Under the pieces are notes generated by a model, which was not told where the DNA came from, did no database searches, and saw nothing but the letters and a program-made list of their open reading frames with translations. A stretch of DNA of 64,000 nt from Endomychus coccineus (Eukaryota > Arthropoda > Insecta > Coleoptera > Endomychidae). The position numbers and the translations under genes are program-made. Location: positions 198,424,315 through 198,488,314 of the forward strand of contig OY294068.1 in NCBI GenBank assembly GCA_958510875.1, in the 5' to 3' direction. Every line of letters starts with the position of its first letter. The stretch's first letter is position 1. Positions 23,189-34,639 of this stretch are shown piece by piece.

Positions 23189-24848
23189 CAGTGACGGCTC
23201 CTCGAAGGAGGCTAAGGAGGGTCAGCCTCCTCACCAATTTATCTTAATGATCATTCTCCATTTTATTTCCTGTTACTCTGATAATTCTTTAAATTTTACA
23301 ATTAATTCCCCCGTTCTCAGTAGTTATTTTTAATCTGGCAACAGTGGCCAGAGGCTAGATTCTCTATATATCTCAAACGCTAAATACGTGTGGGCAACAC
23401 AGTTGCCGTTTTCCAAGCAGTTCAATTGCCAGATAGGGTAAAAGAGCGAATATGGCAACACCCTATGTAGGCTAGCTTCTCGTACGGAATCGTCGGTCGA
23501 ATGAAATACGATTACTTGCTACCGCCCTTCCGTTAGAAGAATGCGACACGTGTCGTGTTCCGTTAGTTCTTGTTTTTGTACCACGAGGCGAAGTAAGGTT
23601 AAGTAGTTAAGTTATAATTTATCTAATCGGTGAACGTTAAAATGAGTGACTTAGTTGCTGGGTTCTTAGAAAATCCATTTAGTGAATTAACATATGATAG
23701 AAAAGTGTTTTGTTAAAAATAAACGGCCTTTACCGGATTTGAAAGGATTAGTGGTGACGATGACAGGTATGTTTCAAAATCGAAATACACAATGAATTAT
23801 ATTGCTTGCTATTTACATCTGATACACCTTCATGTTGGGGGCACTCGGGTTATGATGATTTGAAAAATTTAGCTCGTGGTATAGACAGACATGAAAAATC
23901 GCAGGAACATATTACATCGGATATTAAGTTTAAATTAACCGGTAAACAGAATATTGTTAAAGGAGGAAAACATATAATTTGGTAGACAAGAAACTACATT
24001 ATAAACAACTTTTTTTATGAAAGTTTAGATACTATTAAAGGTCAAATTGAGATTCGATTTTCCGATTTACATGAATTGAAGTTTTTCGACTTGACGAATA
24101 GAAGATTTTCCGAATCTTTTTCAAAAGTGTTTCCCAATACACTTTTAGATAACTTAGTTCTAAAATATAAATTTTTTGATAAAATAGCACTGCACAATGA
24201 ATTATGGGTTATATACCTACTCGGATGAAGATATTTTAGGCCAGTACGACATTCACGCCGATATGATAAAATATATGATAGACAATGATTTGTAACAAGT
24301 TTTACCTCAGTTTCATAAACTACTTTGTTTGACAGTCACCATTCCTGTCACGTCGGCATCGGTGGAGAGATCATTTTCTACTCTCAAACGAATTAAAACT
24401 TACATGCGAAATATAATGGGCCAAAATCGTTTACACAATGTTAGTTTGATATCTATTGAAAAAGATTTAGTAAAACACTTAAAACAAAATGATACATTTT
24501 ATGATAATATTATTGATCATTTTTCGCAAACTAAAGACCGTAGAATTCCGTTAATATATAAAAAAAAGTTAATAAAAATAATAAAAAAACAAAATATGAA
24601 AAATTTCAAAAAAAAAAAATAAAAAATATCAAAAATCCAAAGAAAAAAAAAACGAACAACAAAATTTTTTGCCAAGAGAAACTCTACACCTCCACGTTGG
24701 TTCTTGCTTGACAACAATTAATTTTGTCACTGAAGTAGCTGGTACGGTCGCTGTGCAAAGGTTAAATTTATTGGCTGAATATAGCATATTTTTACAAGAA
24801 CGTTTTATGTCCAGCCTCCTCTCTTAAAAAGTTCACAAACCGCCACTG
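23189..24848 (+). mobile_element. hAT DNA transposon, internally deleted, with 8-bp target duplication
   Basis: The element is flanked by the identical octamer ATAATAAC at 23181-23188 and 24849-24856, the 8-bp duplication expected for hAT. The ends are imperfect inverted repeats: CAGTGACGGCTCCT on the left and CAGTGGCGGTTTGT on the right. Both subterminal regions carry CAGCCTCCTC. Inside lie transposase remnants in the correct order: an N-terminal start (MSDLVAGFLENPFSEL), a zinc-finger-region piece (WGHSGYDDLKNLARGIDRHE) and the C-terminal dimerisation domain. The 1660 bp is shorter than a full hAT, and the middle of the transposase is missing. Confidence 0.92.
24329..24622 (+). pseudogene. 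hAT transposase C-terminal dimerisation domain
   Basis: The frame reads TVTIPVTSASVERSFSTLKR, then IKTYMRNIMGQNRLHNVSLI, the hallmark of the hAT C-terminal domain. Just upstream, in another frame, LPQFHKLLCL continues the same domain. It is followed by a Lys/Ile-rich tail over an A-rich run. It lies within the hAT element and is cut off from an intact N-terminus by stops. Confidence 0.92.
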
Positions 24849-24859
24849 ATAATAACAGT

Positions 24860-25530
24860 AGGAATCTATCTGTATTGCTGGGCATATGTTTGATAAATCC
24901 AATAATCTATGCAAACAAAACCTTTGACTGACTATTTTGTCTAATAATCGTTCAATTATAAAACTAATATTATGAATAAAATTATTAGAACGAAAAGGGT
25001 AGGTGGACACCATCTATTGAAGGGATGCTACACTATGCGGTTTCTCTTTTGTTACCCTTCTTTAATATTAGACGGCCTTTCGCTAGTCAACGCTAGATGG
25101 TGCTTAACACTTTTGTAGAGATCCAATTCAGTTGGTGAGTTTTATATGACCAAACGTTCATTCTTAACTATTGTGAAACGTTAGAAATCGGAACGTAACT
25201 ATTGTTCGTATGAATTTGTATGTTTCCTGACCGCTTTAAAGTGGAGTAAGTAGGAACACCATCGTTTTTGGACGAGATAGCCCCGTTTCGAGTTGCATGA
25301 GTCAAGATAAATTAATCCAAGTTCATATGAAATTGGTTGAGGAAATGAAAGTATTAAACCAAATATAAGCTCTCCCAGCAGGAACGATCGAGAGGAGTTA
25401 CGTGATCAATTGTAACAGCTTTTATGCTTTATTTTTGACTACACAAGAGGAAAACCTATAACTTTAGTAGAACATCGTGTAAGCCAGTGATAAAATGTTG
25501 GGAGAGGAAATAGGAATTGGAATTTCTCAC
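24860..25530. other. Unassigned DNA
   Basis: No recognised coding sequence or element. Confidence 0.45.
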
Positions 25531-25534
25531 TAGG

Positions 25535-25810
25535 GATATCTCCGAAGTATTTGATTGAGTCTGGCATCAAAGCCTTGTTGGGAAACTTCCGTCACATGGT
25601 TTACCGCCTCAACTTTGTCGCTTACTATCGAGTTTCCTCTCAAATTGATCCCTCAATGCTGGTGTTCTAGAGGGATCTGTCTTGGCACCAACTTTGTTTC
25701 GGCTCCATATCAACGATCTGCTGGAAGTGACCACCTGTTCCATCCACAGCTTTGCAGATGATGGTACACTTCATACCGCTTTCTCATCTAGAGCCCCTAT
25801 GCCACCAATA
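25535..25810 (+). pseudogene. LINE reverse transcriptase fragment
   Basis: The frame reads DISEVFD, a stop, VWHQSLVGKLPSHGLPPQLC, then NAGVLEGSVLAPTLFRLHIN and HSFADDGTLHTAF. These correspond to the RT motifs (S)KAFD, GVPQGSVLAPTLF and the catalytic FADD box of Jockey-type LINEs. Only the palm core survives. Confidence 0.85.
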
Positions 25811-26920
25811 AAAATACTGCTGCGTTAATAATAAGGTGCCCAGTTCGTCAAACATTGTCTCTATTTTATCGACCGTAAAGGAAAATAGTGTATTCTAATA
25901 TAAAAAAGTCCTACCATTGAGATTGGAACACGCGTCCACGAGGTGACACTCGGGGGATTAAGCATTGCGCTAATTGACCCGACGGGAGTCTAGATCGCTG
26001 AAATATAACTCAGGCCACACGTCAAATTTCGAAATGTGGGATCTGTCCCGACATCCGTCTTCAAAAATACTAACGATATGATAAATTTGGTATCAATTCA
26101 TAAATTTAACGCGTTGTCAAAAAATCACAAAAAATGTGACTGGCAATATTGAATGTCAAAGGAACTTATAAAGAAAGAAGTATTACAGACACACGTGAAT
26201 AGTCTGGGGAGGAATTATAAATAATAACAAAATGTATGGTGTGAAACTACTTATTCATTATAACAAACGATTTCGACAATTATTATCTTGGCATTGTCAA
26301 ACGATGAATAAGTGTGAAAAAGCTACCTTTTTTCGAAACTACAATAAATTAAATTATGATATGTTGAAATAAATCTGAGATAAAAACGAAGTAATGCTTA
26401 TTACATCATTATAAACAATAACTAATTCGGGTTGCGAAGTGATCTTTGTCTAACAGCTGTAATGCTAGTTTTTGTTACTTTAGAGGTCAATATTTCTCAA
26501 TGTTGCCAAGAATGTTGGAAAAATGTTTATGTGCTTTATAAAGTCGCGATTAGAAATTATTTTATCTTATCTGGGTGTTAGAGTCCAATGGTATTTGTAA
26601 AAATTTATTTGATCTGTTGTCGTTTCTACATTCGAAATGCTTGCATGTTATTTTTGGAGTAGATACTTAATGTTATTGAATATAAGATATTAGTTTGTTT
26701 TCTATCTTGAGGGCTTCCGGTCAAGGTTTATTGGTTTATTGTTCGATGATTACTCTACGCAATGTTGTTATTTAATATTCAAATGTTCTTTTTGTTTTTT
26801 TACTACACGATAGGAAAAGCTATTACGTAAGGAGATAGGCATTGCAAGATTTCTCAAAAGTTCCATAATTTCGCCATTCGATAGAGAAAATAAATCCAAC
26901 AGAAATAATACTATAAATAA
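25811..26920. other. Unassigned AT-rich DNA
   Basis: No recognised gene. Confidence 0.45.
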
Positions 26921-26967
26921 GGAACATTACCCTTATCCACTAAAAAACTCTCAAAGTAGTGAGGACC

Positions 26968-26999
26968 TTTTCCATCTACCAAGTAGGCCATCATAACTG
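26968..26999 (-). ncRNA. Degenerate hammerhead-like stem-loop
   Basis: The minus strand reads CAGTTATGATGG, CCTACTTGGTAGATGG, AAAA. It aligns with the copies at 9851 and 18752 through TACTTGGTAG and the following GGTCCTCACTACTTTGAG. The CUGANGA box and GAAA are mutated. It sits just before the second PLE. Confidence 0.35.
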
Positions 27000-27139
27000 A
27001 GTTGGAAAACGAAATGTGCCTATTTAGTAGTGTGAATAAGAGATTACCCTCAGCTGGAGATAAATCTGATTTCATTATGTTGCTTTTTCGCTTATATGCT
27101 TCAATCTCTTCCAACGCCCTCAACACAAACCTTCCAGAT

Positions 27140-28300
27140 CAACCCCTCTTGTAAATACTGTGGTTAATTTATCTCCACATATTCTTTCTGAAGCCGAGCG
27201 ATAAGTTCTATCTAAAGGTCCTACTTTCGTTTTCTCCCCCAAGAATATTCATTATTTCTGCTGTAGAAGCATCCCTACATAAGGTTCCCCATCTCACAGC
27301 AGATAAAATTCGTTTCGAAACAGCTAAAATTCTTCGTCATTCCTACATTCCTAAATCAACTTGCCCTAAACCTTCAATCCAAACTCTTAATTTAGTCAAA
27401 TCAAATCCTGAAGATTTTGAAAGCTGAAAAAGGAAACTTCAGTGTTGTCATGAATCGTTCAGATGATGATAACAAAATTCTACAACATCTCCAAACTAAT
27501 TCCTATAAACTCCTACCGAAAGATCCCATCCGATCTATAGAGCGTTCAATGGTTTGCCTAAAATCCATAAGCCCTCAGTTCTTCTGAGACTAATTGTCAG
27601 CACTATCGGATCCCCTACTTATAAACTCTCTCGATATCTGTCATCTATTCTCAAACCTCTTGTAGGTAATTCCAACAGTTTTATCCTACATTTCTTTTAT
27701 TTCGTTAGAAAACTCCAACCGTTAAAAGTTAACCCAGGCTATTTGCTCTTCAGCTTCGACGTCGAATCACTCTTTACCAATGTTCCCATTCCAGACACCC
27801 TTTCCATAATTTCTCAACTGTTACCTGCCAAAAACATTTCACTGAACTTACTACCGTTAATTGGTTTTTGTCTATCTTCCACATATTTTCTGTACGATGG
27901 CAAGTTTTACGAGCAGTCCTCGGGAGCTGCCGTGAGTTTCCCACTTTCTTCAGTCATAGCTAATAACTTCATGGAAACTTTTGTGCAAGATGCTATTGAC
28001 TCATCTGTTCTCGAGCCGAAATGTTGGTTTAGATATGTCCACGACATTTTTGTTATTTGGCAACATGATCGCGAAAATCTTGTTCCCTTCCTCAATCATT
28101 TAAATTCATAACATCTCAATATCCGTTTCACCATGGATGTTGAATCGAAAGGTTCACTCTAGTTTCTAGATGTATCAGTTAGTCGACAGACTGATGGTAC
28201 TTTAGGACATTGCATGTATCGAAAACCCACTCATACCGATAGATACCTCAATGGTCTTTCCCACCACCACCCTGCTCAAAAGCAATATGTCAAACTCTTT
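27140..28300 (+). pseudogene. Penelope-like retroelement reverse transcriptase, decayed
   Basis: An N-terminal part in broken frames (VVNLSPHILSEAER, then PHLTADKIRFETAKILRHS) leads into the open stretch 27554-28111. It begins MPKIHKPSVLLRLIVSTIGS, the PKIHK motif, continues with LLFSFDVESLFTNVPIPDTL, and has the palm box WFRYVHDIFVIW, where PLEs normally have YVDD. After a stop, [15 protein letters not shown] and [12 protein letters not shown] follow in frame. The GIY-YIG domain is absent: the sequence passes into a 3' motif at 28420. The His in place of the first catalytic Asp, plus the stops, make it inactive. It belongs to another subfamily than the copy at 3.3-4.9 kb. Confidence 0.88.
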
Positions 28301-28419
28301 GGTTCACACAGCTGTCAACTTCTCTCAACCTCAGTATTCAAAATCAGCGATCAGGATTTTTTCCTACAATAAGTACGGCAACCAGTATAATCAGTTTCAG
28401 TTCAAGCCTCAAGTCGGCC

Positions 28420-28454
28420 CTGAAGATGCCACCTGTGATGGTTGGCGAAACGTC
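28420..28454 (+). ncRNA. Hammerhead-like stem-loop at the 3' side of the PLE
   Basis: The + strand reads CTGAAGA, T, GCCA, loop, TGGC, GAAACGTC. This matches CUGANGA, stem II (GCCA with TGGC) and GAAA. It is in sense with the PLE that ends about 120 bp upstream, the arrangement expected if the motif belongs to PLE terminal DNA. The extra U after CUGANGA is present here too. Confidence 0.5.
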
Positions 28455-28509
28455 GGAATCAAGTCGTGCTATTGTGACGCGGAATCTATCCGGAGGCCAA
28501 GATTTTAAT

Positions 28510-29165
28510 TTTAAACGAACTAAACTTTTTGGGATTGATAAGTTTACAATCTCCGATTAATCGTAGGGAAAAAGTTCTCTACCAGAAGTACTACGAAATT
28601 TAATAAATTCAGATATGTTGGGGAAGCTTTTTAACATAACAATTTAATTATCTCGCTCTGTTAAAATCGCAGATACCAGCAATAAGAACTATCCAATACC
28701 ATTTTGAGAGACGTTTATTTAGACACATGTAAATGATAAAAGGTTAGATTTTGACATTCAGAGGAAATGATATCGGCAATTGTTATTCATGTTTTTGTAT
28801 CAGCCATCATCGTTAGCTTCCACGAGTTACACCAATGTTGCGTACATTTTCATCTCTATGCGTATCTCTTCATTGTTGATATATTCAGAAAATCAACATT
28901 GATGAAATTAAATTATTATCCACATTACTATCTACCAATTTACTGAATAATTCTAGAGATAGTCCAGGCAACAAACCCGAAAAAAAAGTACAGTAAGCTA
29001 GAATTCCAAAATTTCTTTTGCATTTTGTTCCTAATACCCCATAGATCATTCATGACTATCAAGACGGGGGGTCGACCTTTCTACCCCCTCAAAACGGGGT
29101 TTCAACCCCTCAGAGGAGCATTCTTATAAAAACAGTACAAAATTAATGAATTGAGAACCGATAAT
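28510..29165. other. Unassigned AT-rich DNA
   Basis: No recognised gene. CCCCTC/GGGG runs occur near 29060-29110. Confidence 0.45.
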
Positions 29166-29169
29166 GACC

Positions 29170-29400
29170 CCTAGTAATCCTAGTATGTTTTTTGGGTCGT
29201 TGATCACGATTCCGCAGTTCGTTTTCTCGAAAAACTCTCTCCAGATGGGAAATTTGGGAAATTTATATATAATATATAATTTATAATTTTGTTGCAAAAA
29301 TTACCTCTAGTAGGTTTTTTGGGTTGCTGATCACGATTTCGCTGTTATTTTTCCAAAAAAAACTCTCCAGATGGAAAATTCGGGAAAATTGAGATTTTCC
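29170..29400. repeat. Tandem copies of a dispersed TGATCACGA repeat
   Basis: TTTTTTGGGTCGTTGATCAC at 29188 and TTTTTTGGGTTGCTGATCAC at 29315 are about 127 bp apart. Each is followed by AAAACTCTCTCCAGATGG or a close variant and by GGGAAA. Related copies lie in Tps1 intron 2 at 50130-50230 and, inverted, at 50360-50530. Confidence 0.75.
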
Positions 29401-29647
29401 TGAGACGGTTATGAATAATAAAGTATAATTTTATAGCCATTATGCCAATCGCCATAATGCAGCACCACGGGTGCTGTATTATCATCTAATCTCTCATATA
29501 TTCCCTAATTGAATAGATCGTTTACATTATACTTTTGAAATTTAATTTAAATATAAAAAAGTAAGAAATTCAACAGTCATGCATGATATTCTCATGTTTC
29601 ATAAATATCTCATCCTATTAATAGAATCATATATGCCAGGATATTGA

Positions 29648-29850
29648 GGAAACGGAAAATGCCAGATGAACTGGAATCACCCGTTTCCAACCGTCAGCTC
29701 CACACAATCAGATAGGCCTGACGTTGTCCTCCTCGATAAACAAACCAAGACTATGTATGTCATCGAATTCTCTGCTCTGAAAGAGGAGGAAAAATGGACG
29801 AAGGATCAAGATCACCTGTTCATTATTTTGTCTAATTTGAGTGGACGATG
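29648..29850 (+). pseudogene. Possible LINE restriction-like endonuclease fragment
   Basis: The frame reads WNHPFPTVSSTQSDRPDVVL, then LDKQTKTMYVIEFSALKEEE. The (R/K)PD(I/V)V...D...(I)(E/D) spacing resembles the PD-(D/E)XK endonuclease that ends R2/R4/NeSL-type LINEs. No RT is next to it. A possible RT of that type lies on the minus strand at 40.3-41.0 kb. Confidence 0.5.
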
Positions 29851-30350
29851 TAAGGGGAATTTTACCCCATACATTTCTCAAACTCATCATCATAGCCTAC
29901 ATTTTTGCCGCTGGGCGAGCCCGTTCCTGCCCACATATTTTGTTTCAGAAGTAAACATAGAACGGAAAACAAGATAAATCAAACCATGCCCTCTTCCATC
30001 CTTTTTATTACGTATTAATTAGAATTAGATGAAATATGTAGATAATGATTCAACATTTAATAGTGGAAAAATTCGCGAGCATCTACAAGCTTCCCGGGCG
30101 GACATGCGTACAAGTCGAATTTAGCGTCAGACAATGAATCAATCCGTAGCTTGAGAAGGTTGCTCTGTACCGCTACCGGCATCCATTACCACACACTTGT
30201 GAACTTCGACAGAAGACATTCACAATTATACTGCATCAAAGTGGAGACCAACGTTCCAAGAAACGAAGAATGGGTCTGTGGGGTAGACACAGGACTCTCA
30301 GAGTTCCGGCAGCAGCTCAACGAAATTTCAGTAGTAAGTTATGTATGATT

Positions 30351-30940
30351 GCATGCGAGAAAGTGATGGGATTGTGTACAGCATTTGTTTAGATCAGGGT
30401 CGGCTCTGGGTTTCGCTTCGCTTGTCGCGAAACATTGTGCATTCTTGTTTTTTTTCCTAAAAATTCACTTCTTATCATAAAATAAATTCATAGGTTCACA
30501 TTTTTTTTATGTAGATTCATAAAGGTTAATTGAAAACGAAGAATTTTGTATACAAAAAGAAAGGTTTAATGCCTGGATGTGCGAAATATTTAATGTAAAT
30601 ATGATATTTTGAACTTACTGATTGATAACATCCAATTTTGGAATTGTTGTGAACTAATTAATGAAATAATTCAATATTTTTTTCTATATTGTTTTAGATT
30701 ATTTCAAACATCCCGTTGATGTAATATATGAATTCGTATCCTTTAGTTGTGAAATATAATATGTAATATCTGCTAGCATCACTCTCTTCTTAATTTTTAC
30801 TTACGATGCGATCGAACCATAATATTTCCTCATTTATTCCAACACATACCCTAGTCCATTATTTAAATATGAATAATAATGGATGTATCTGGAAAAACAA
30901 GTCTATTTGGAAGTATGAGTTCACGCCATTATGAGGAAAT
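30351..30940. other. Unassigned AT-rich DNA
   Basis: No recognised gene. Confidence 0.45.
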
Positions 30941-30947
30941 TGTTGTA

Positions 30948-31560
30948 CAGGGTGTTTCGGGATGAAATGGAAATATTTTAGGAATTGTCTAGGAAGCTAA
31001 AATAAGCAAAATGAGCACGCTTGTTTCAGAGATACTTTGATGAAAAATGTATTACAAAACTAACAAAACAAAAAAAACCAAGCAAATAGCATTAATTCAC
31101 GACAACTTTTCGGAAACATCACCGCCCAGTTCGATACACTTATGTGCGCGAGTTTTATAGAACGATGATTTGCTCTAATGAGATCCAGTAACGCATCCCT
31201 TGCGTCCAGCGTTGCATCTAAAATGCTAGGTAAATCTAGGGAAGTGAGATCCGGTGATTTCGGTGGCCTATGGTGCTGTGGCCGCCTCTACAAATCCAGC
31301 GGGTATCCATAAGATGTCTTACATTATTTGAATGATTAGCAGGCGCTCCATCATGTTGGATGATGATACGAGGTCGAATATTCAAAGGTACTTCGTCCAA
31401 TATTTCCTCTAATTGATCTTCCAAAAAATGGAAATAACCTCCCCCTGTAAGGCACAGTACTACCATTATACAAACCATAAACAAACATCGTTTTATTGAT
31501 GATGTCACAATTACGAGTTCATTGTCCTAGAACATCGGAGAAAGGTAGAGATATTTCCCT
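30948..31560 (-). pseudogene. Mariner-like DDE transposase fragment with CAGGGTG end
   Basis: On the minus strand the ORF 31236-31508 contains GGYFHFLEDQLEEILDEVPL, IIQHDGAPANHSNNVRHLMD and RWICRGG, the middle of the same broad DDE family as the fragment at the left edge. Past a frame change (below 31260) it reads RSPDLTSLDLP with the third Asp. Its 3' end runs toward 30948, where TA-CAGGGTGTTTCGGG gives a terminal repeat of the foldback/MITE type. The other end is not seen. Confidence 0.8.
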
Positions 31561-31649
31561 TTTCTATAGATATTTCCATGGTCGGTGTTGATCATAAATC
31601 TCGCCTGTTGTTCCACCGCGAGGGATGCCATATAGGCGGACTAGACAAG

Positions 31650-32060
31650 CCCAAACTAGTCGCCCTTTCGTTGTCAAAGTGAGTTTTATTGGCGTCACCT
31701 AAGTGTTTTCTACTGTAGCAGTCCAGCGCGAAACACTGGTACCAGTGTCTGTGTACGTGTTCCTTCAGTGGTCAATGTGTTGTAAGCAACCGTACTGGTA
31801 GCTCCAGTAGTTCATGAGTCTCTCTATGAATAATTTATATTGTCCACGATTTTTGTATTCTGCCCAGTATTTATTCATTGCCTTGTCGGGTGCTTGCTAG
31901 ATTTTTTGCACCACGGTGCTGTAAGAGATGTTGTTGGCTCTATTGTTTCGCCAGCGGGTCTGTCAGCTCGTTCAGTTTCATCTCCGGGTGGCCTGGCACC
32001 CACTCTAGTTTCACCCGGCTGTTGGTCTAGATTTGCTCATTCTTGTACGCCCCTCTAACA
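31650..32060 (-). pseudogene. LINE RNase H fragment
   Basis: The minus strand from about 32020 reads NSRVKLEWVPGHPEMKLNEL, then TDPLAKQ before a stop. This is the WVPGHxxxxxNExxDxLAK end of an RNase H domain. Weak continuation to about 31650 in broken frames. It is strongly decayed. Confidence 0.6.
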
Positions 32061-32965
32061 TGATTTGAAAGCAGTTCGTTATGAACAGTATTTCAGCTTG
32101 GTTGGATGTTGAATCAACTCCAAAATTTTGACAATGTCTTATCCGTGTTGCCTCATATTATGATGCTAGGGTCGGTCTCTCATTTTGATGCATCAGAGTA
32201 CCAGATGTTACCACTGATTCCTGAATCAACCTCCTTCAGATCAAATTGAGTAGATTACTTCCACTATGATAATGTTCAGATTGGTCAAAACGTAGATAAA
32301 AGACCTTAATTGGAAGTTTTTATTGGCTTTCGGAAATGTCAAAAACTATTCAATGAAAATAGAAGATGTGATATGATATCATTCACTAGAAAGTGGATGC
32401 CTGGAAATCAATGTTATGAAGGCGATTGCGCCTTCAACACTCCTAGCTGGCTCCTGGCCTGCTTTCGACCTTAACCTTAGGAATATATCGATTTTAATTC
32501 AAGAATGGTGTAAACGTGTAGCGCACATCCTAAAATCAACGTGTGCACAAACCGGTAATGCTGTTCGATAATATCCCAGGTCAGGTTTAAAATATACGGT
32601 TCGTTCGTTTGTTCAATGTATTTGTACTCGATAACAATAACAGTATAAATCAACAATCATTATTTGAGTCCACGGTTTTAATTCAAATTCCATAATGCAT
32701 GATTCGCTGTCAAGGTTGGCGATCCTGAAGATTAAATTTTCCTGAAACCTTTCGGTCATTGCAGGAATTGTTATTATTTGGCAATTCCGCCGTCCATGAT
32801 GTATTTCTATTCACTGAACAATACGAATCAAAATTGATTTCGCTTGTACGTTAGTTTGTGATGTTAAAGTCACTACGTCCATTAAACTTTTCACTAAACA
32901 TGGGAAAAAGTGGGATGTTTAATCCTTTTACAGGAAGATTATTGAGAAGGAACTTATTATTACTA
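32061..32965. other. Unassigned DNA
   Basis: No recognised gene. Confidence 0.45.
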
Positions 32966-32969
32966 TATT

Positions 32970-33488
32970 ATAGGATATATGTCCTTAATTGTGTAAATAA
33001 CCTTTCCTCTGCAATAAAGCCTTACAAATACTATCCCTATGAATATATTATATAACGCCATCTGTACTAAGTATGCGGACCAAGTAATATGTGGATTGGA
33101 AGATTGCGAGCGATTCATTCTCCAAAATTTCCCTGATCTCAATACACTCGAGTTATTATGGGGTTAACTCGACATTAAGCATATCTCTAAAATTGAATTA
33201 TGTCTAAAATTCATTTCCGATTGGGATTCTACCAAGAAGCGGTTGGTGGACATATTGAACATTTCCAAATTTACTAATTCAGAAAGTATCTGTTTTCAAA
33301 TTTAAATACTAATATTAAAATTTGATTTTCACTGATTTAATGAATAAATGTAACTGCTTTCGCCAACATCATCATCAAGTTCTACAAACATATATTGCAA
33401 AGTAAATATGTATTTTATATTTTTAATTCTAAGATTGAACTCGTATTTACTTTTGTTGGAAATCCATTATATCATAAATGAACACTAC
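32970..33488 (+). repeat. Direct repeat, copy 1
   Basis: This roughly 500-bp segment recurs at 34144-34630 in the same orientation. Shared anchors in order: CCTTAATTGTG, ATCCCTATGAATATATTATA, CATTAAGCATATCTCT, AAGAAGCGGTTGGTGGA, ACTGCTTTCGCCAACATCAT and ATCCATTATATCATAAATGA. On the minus strand at 33356-33380 it holds a GATGATG...GGCGAAAGC sequence, a stemless relative of the hammerhead-like motif. Confidence 0.85.
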
Positions 33489-34143
33489 ACCACTGAATAA
33501 TACACTGTAGAAGAATAAATAGAAAAGAATACTCATGTTTCGCCACACAGTGGTTTCTGCAGGTGAACAATGGGACTTAAAATGTGAAACATGTTTTGTT
33601 TTCTTCCATATATTAAATTTCATTTTTGATTTTTCTAGTGTTTTATTCAGTTTAATGTTCATTTGTAACAATTTTATTATCTTCTATCACTTTAGAATCT
33701 TTCAAATAGGAGATGTATTTTGTATTCCTTTTTAAAGGGACAAAAATTTAAACTACATTGGCGTGTTTCTGGATTGTTTGAATAGGCATTTCATTTGTTT
33801 GTGTTAATTTTCCTTCACTACACATTACAATCTGAATAATATTCCAGCAACAGTGCCAGAGAAATGTTCCTCAACAATCTTTGATTATCAATTTAAAAGG
33901 CAAAATTACAAGGCGAGTGAGATAAGGAGATATAATTAGAAATTTCAATGTCAATTTTTATTTATAAGCCTCAGTCATTTGACTACATCGTGAATAGTGT
34001 GAAAGCACTTTTGCTGGCAAACGTATCATACAGTGTATTATCGAAATTGGAAATTTTATTTCCACTCCGTCCTACACATTTAACAAAATAGCTAAAGTTA
34101 GGTTTGGAATAATTTCTATCTAGAAATTTCAAATCGGTCAACT

Positions 34144-34630
34144 AAAAGATATCCATCCTTAATTGTGAAAATAAGCTCTCCCCTGCAATAGTCCCTTACA
34201 AATATTATCCCTATGAATATATTATATAACTGGGCTCCCCGCCAGCCTGTTAAAAGTATGCGAACAAAGTAATATGTGAATTGGAAGTTTACGAGGATTC
34301 ATTCCCCGAAATTTGCCTGATCTCAATGCCCTCGATTCATTATGGGGTTAACTTGACATTAAGCATATCTCTCAAATTTATTTCCAAGAAGCGGTTGGTG
34401 GATAAGTTGAAAATTTACAAATTCACTGATTCAAAAAGTTGTTTCTTAAAATTTAGATACTAATATTAAAAGTTTAATTTTCACTAATTTAATGAATAAA
34501 TATAACTGCTTTCGCCAACATCATCGGTTCCACAAACATATATTGCAAAGTAAATATGGGTTGTATTAACTTTTATATTTTTGGTCTTTACTTTTGTTAG
34601 AAATCCATTATATCATAAATGAACACATGT
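34144..34630 (+). repeat. Direct repeat, copy 2
   Basis: This is the second copy of the segment at 32970-33488, with small deletions and an insertion (GGGCTCCCCGCCAGCC near 34230). Spacing between copies is about 1.15 kb. The unique DNA between them (33489-34143) has no recognised gene. The pair could be terminal repeats of a retroelement with its interior lost, or a segmental duplication. Confidence 0.85.
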
Positions 34631-34639
34631 TTTGGTCAC

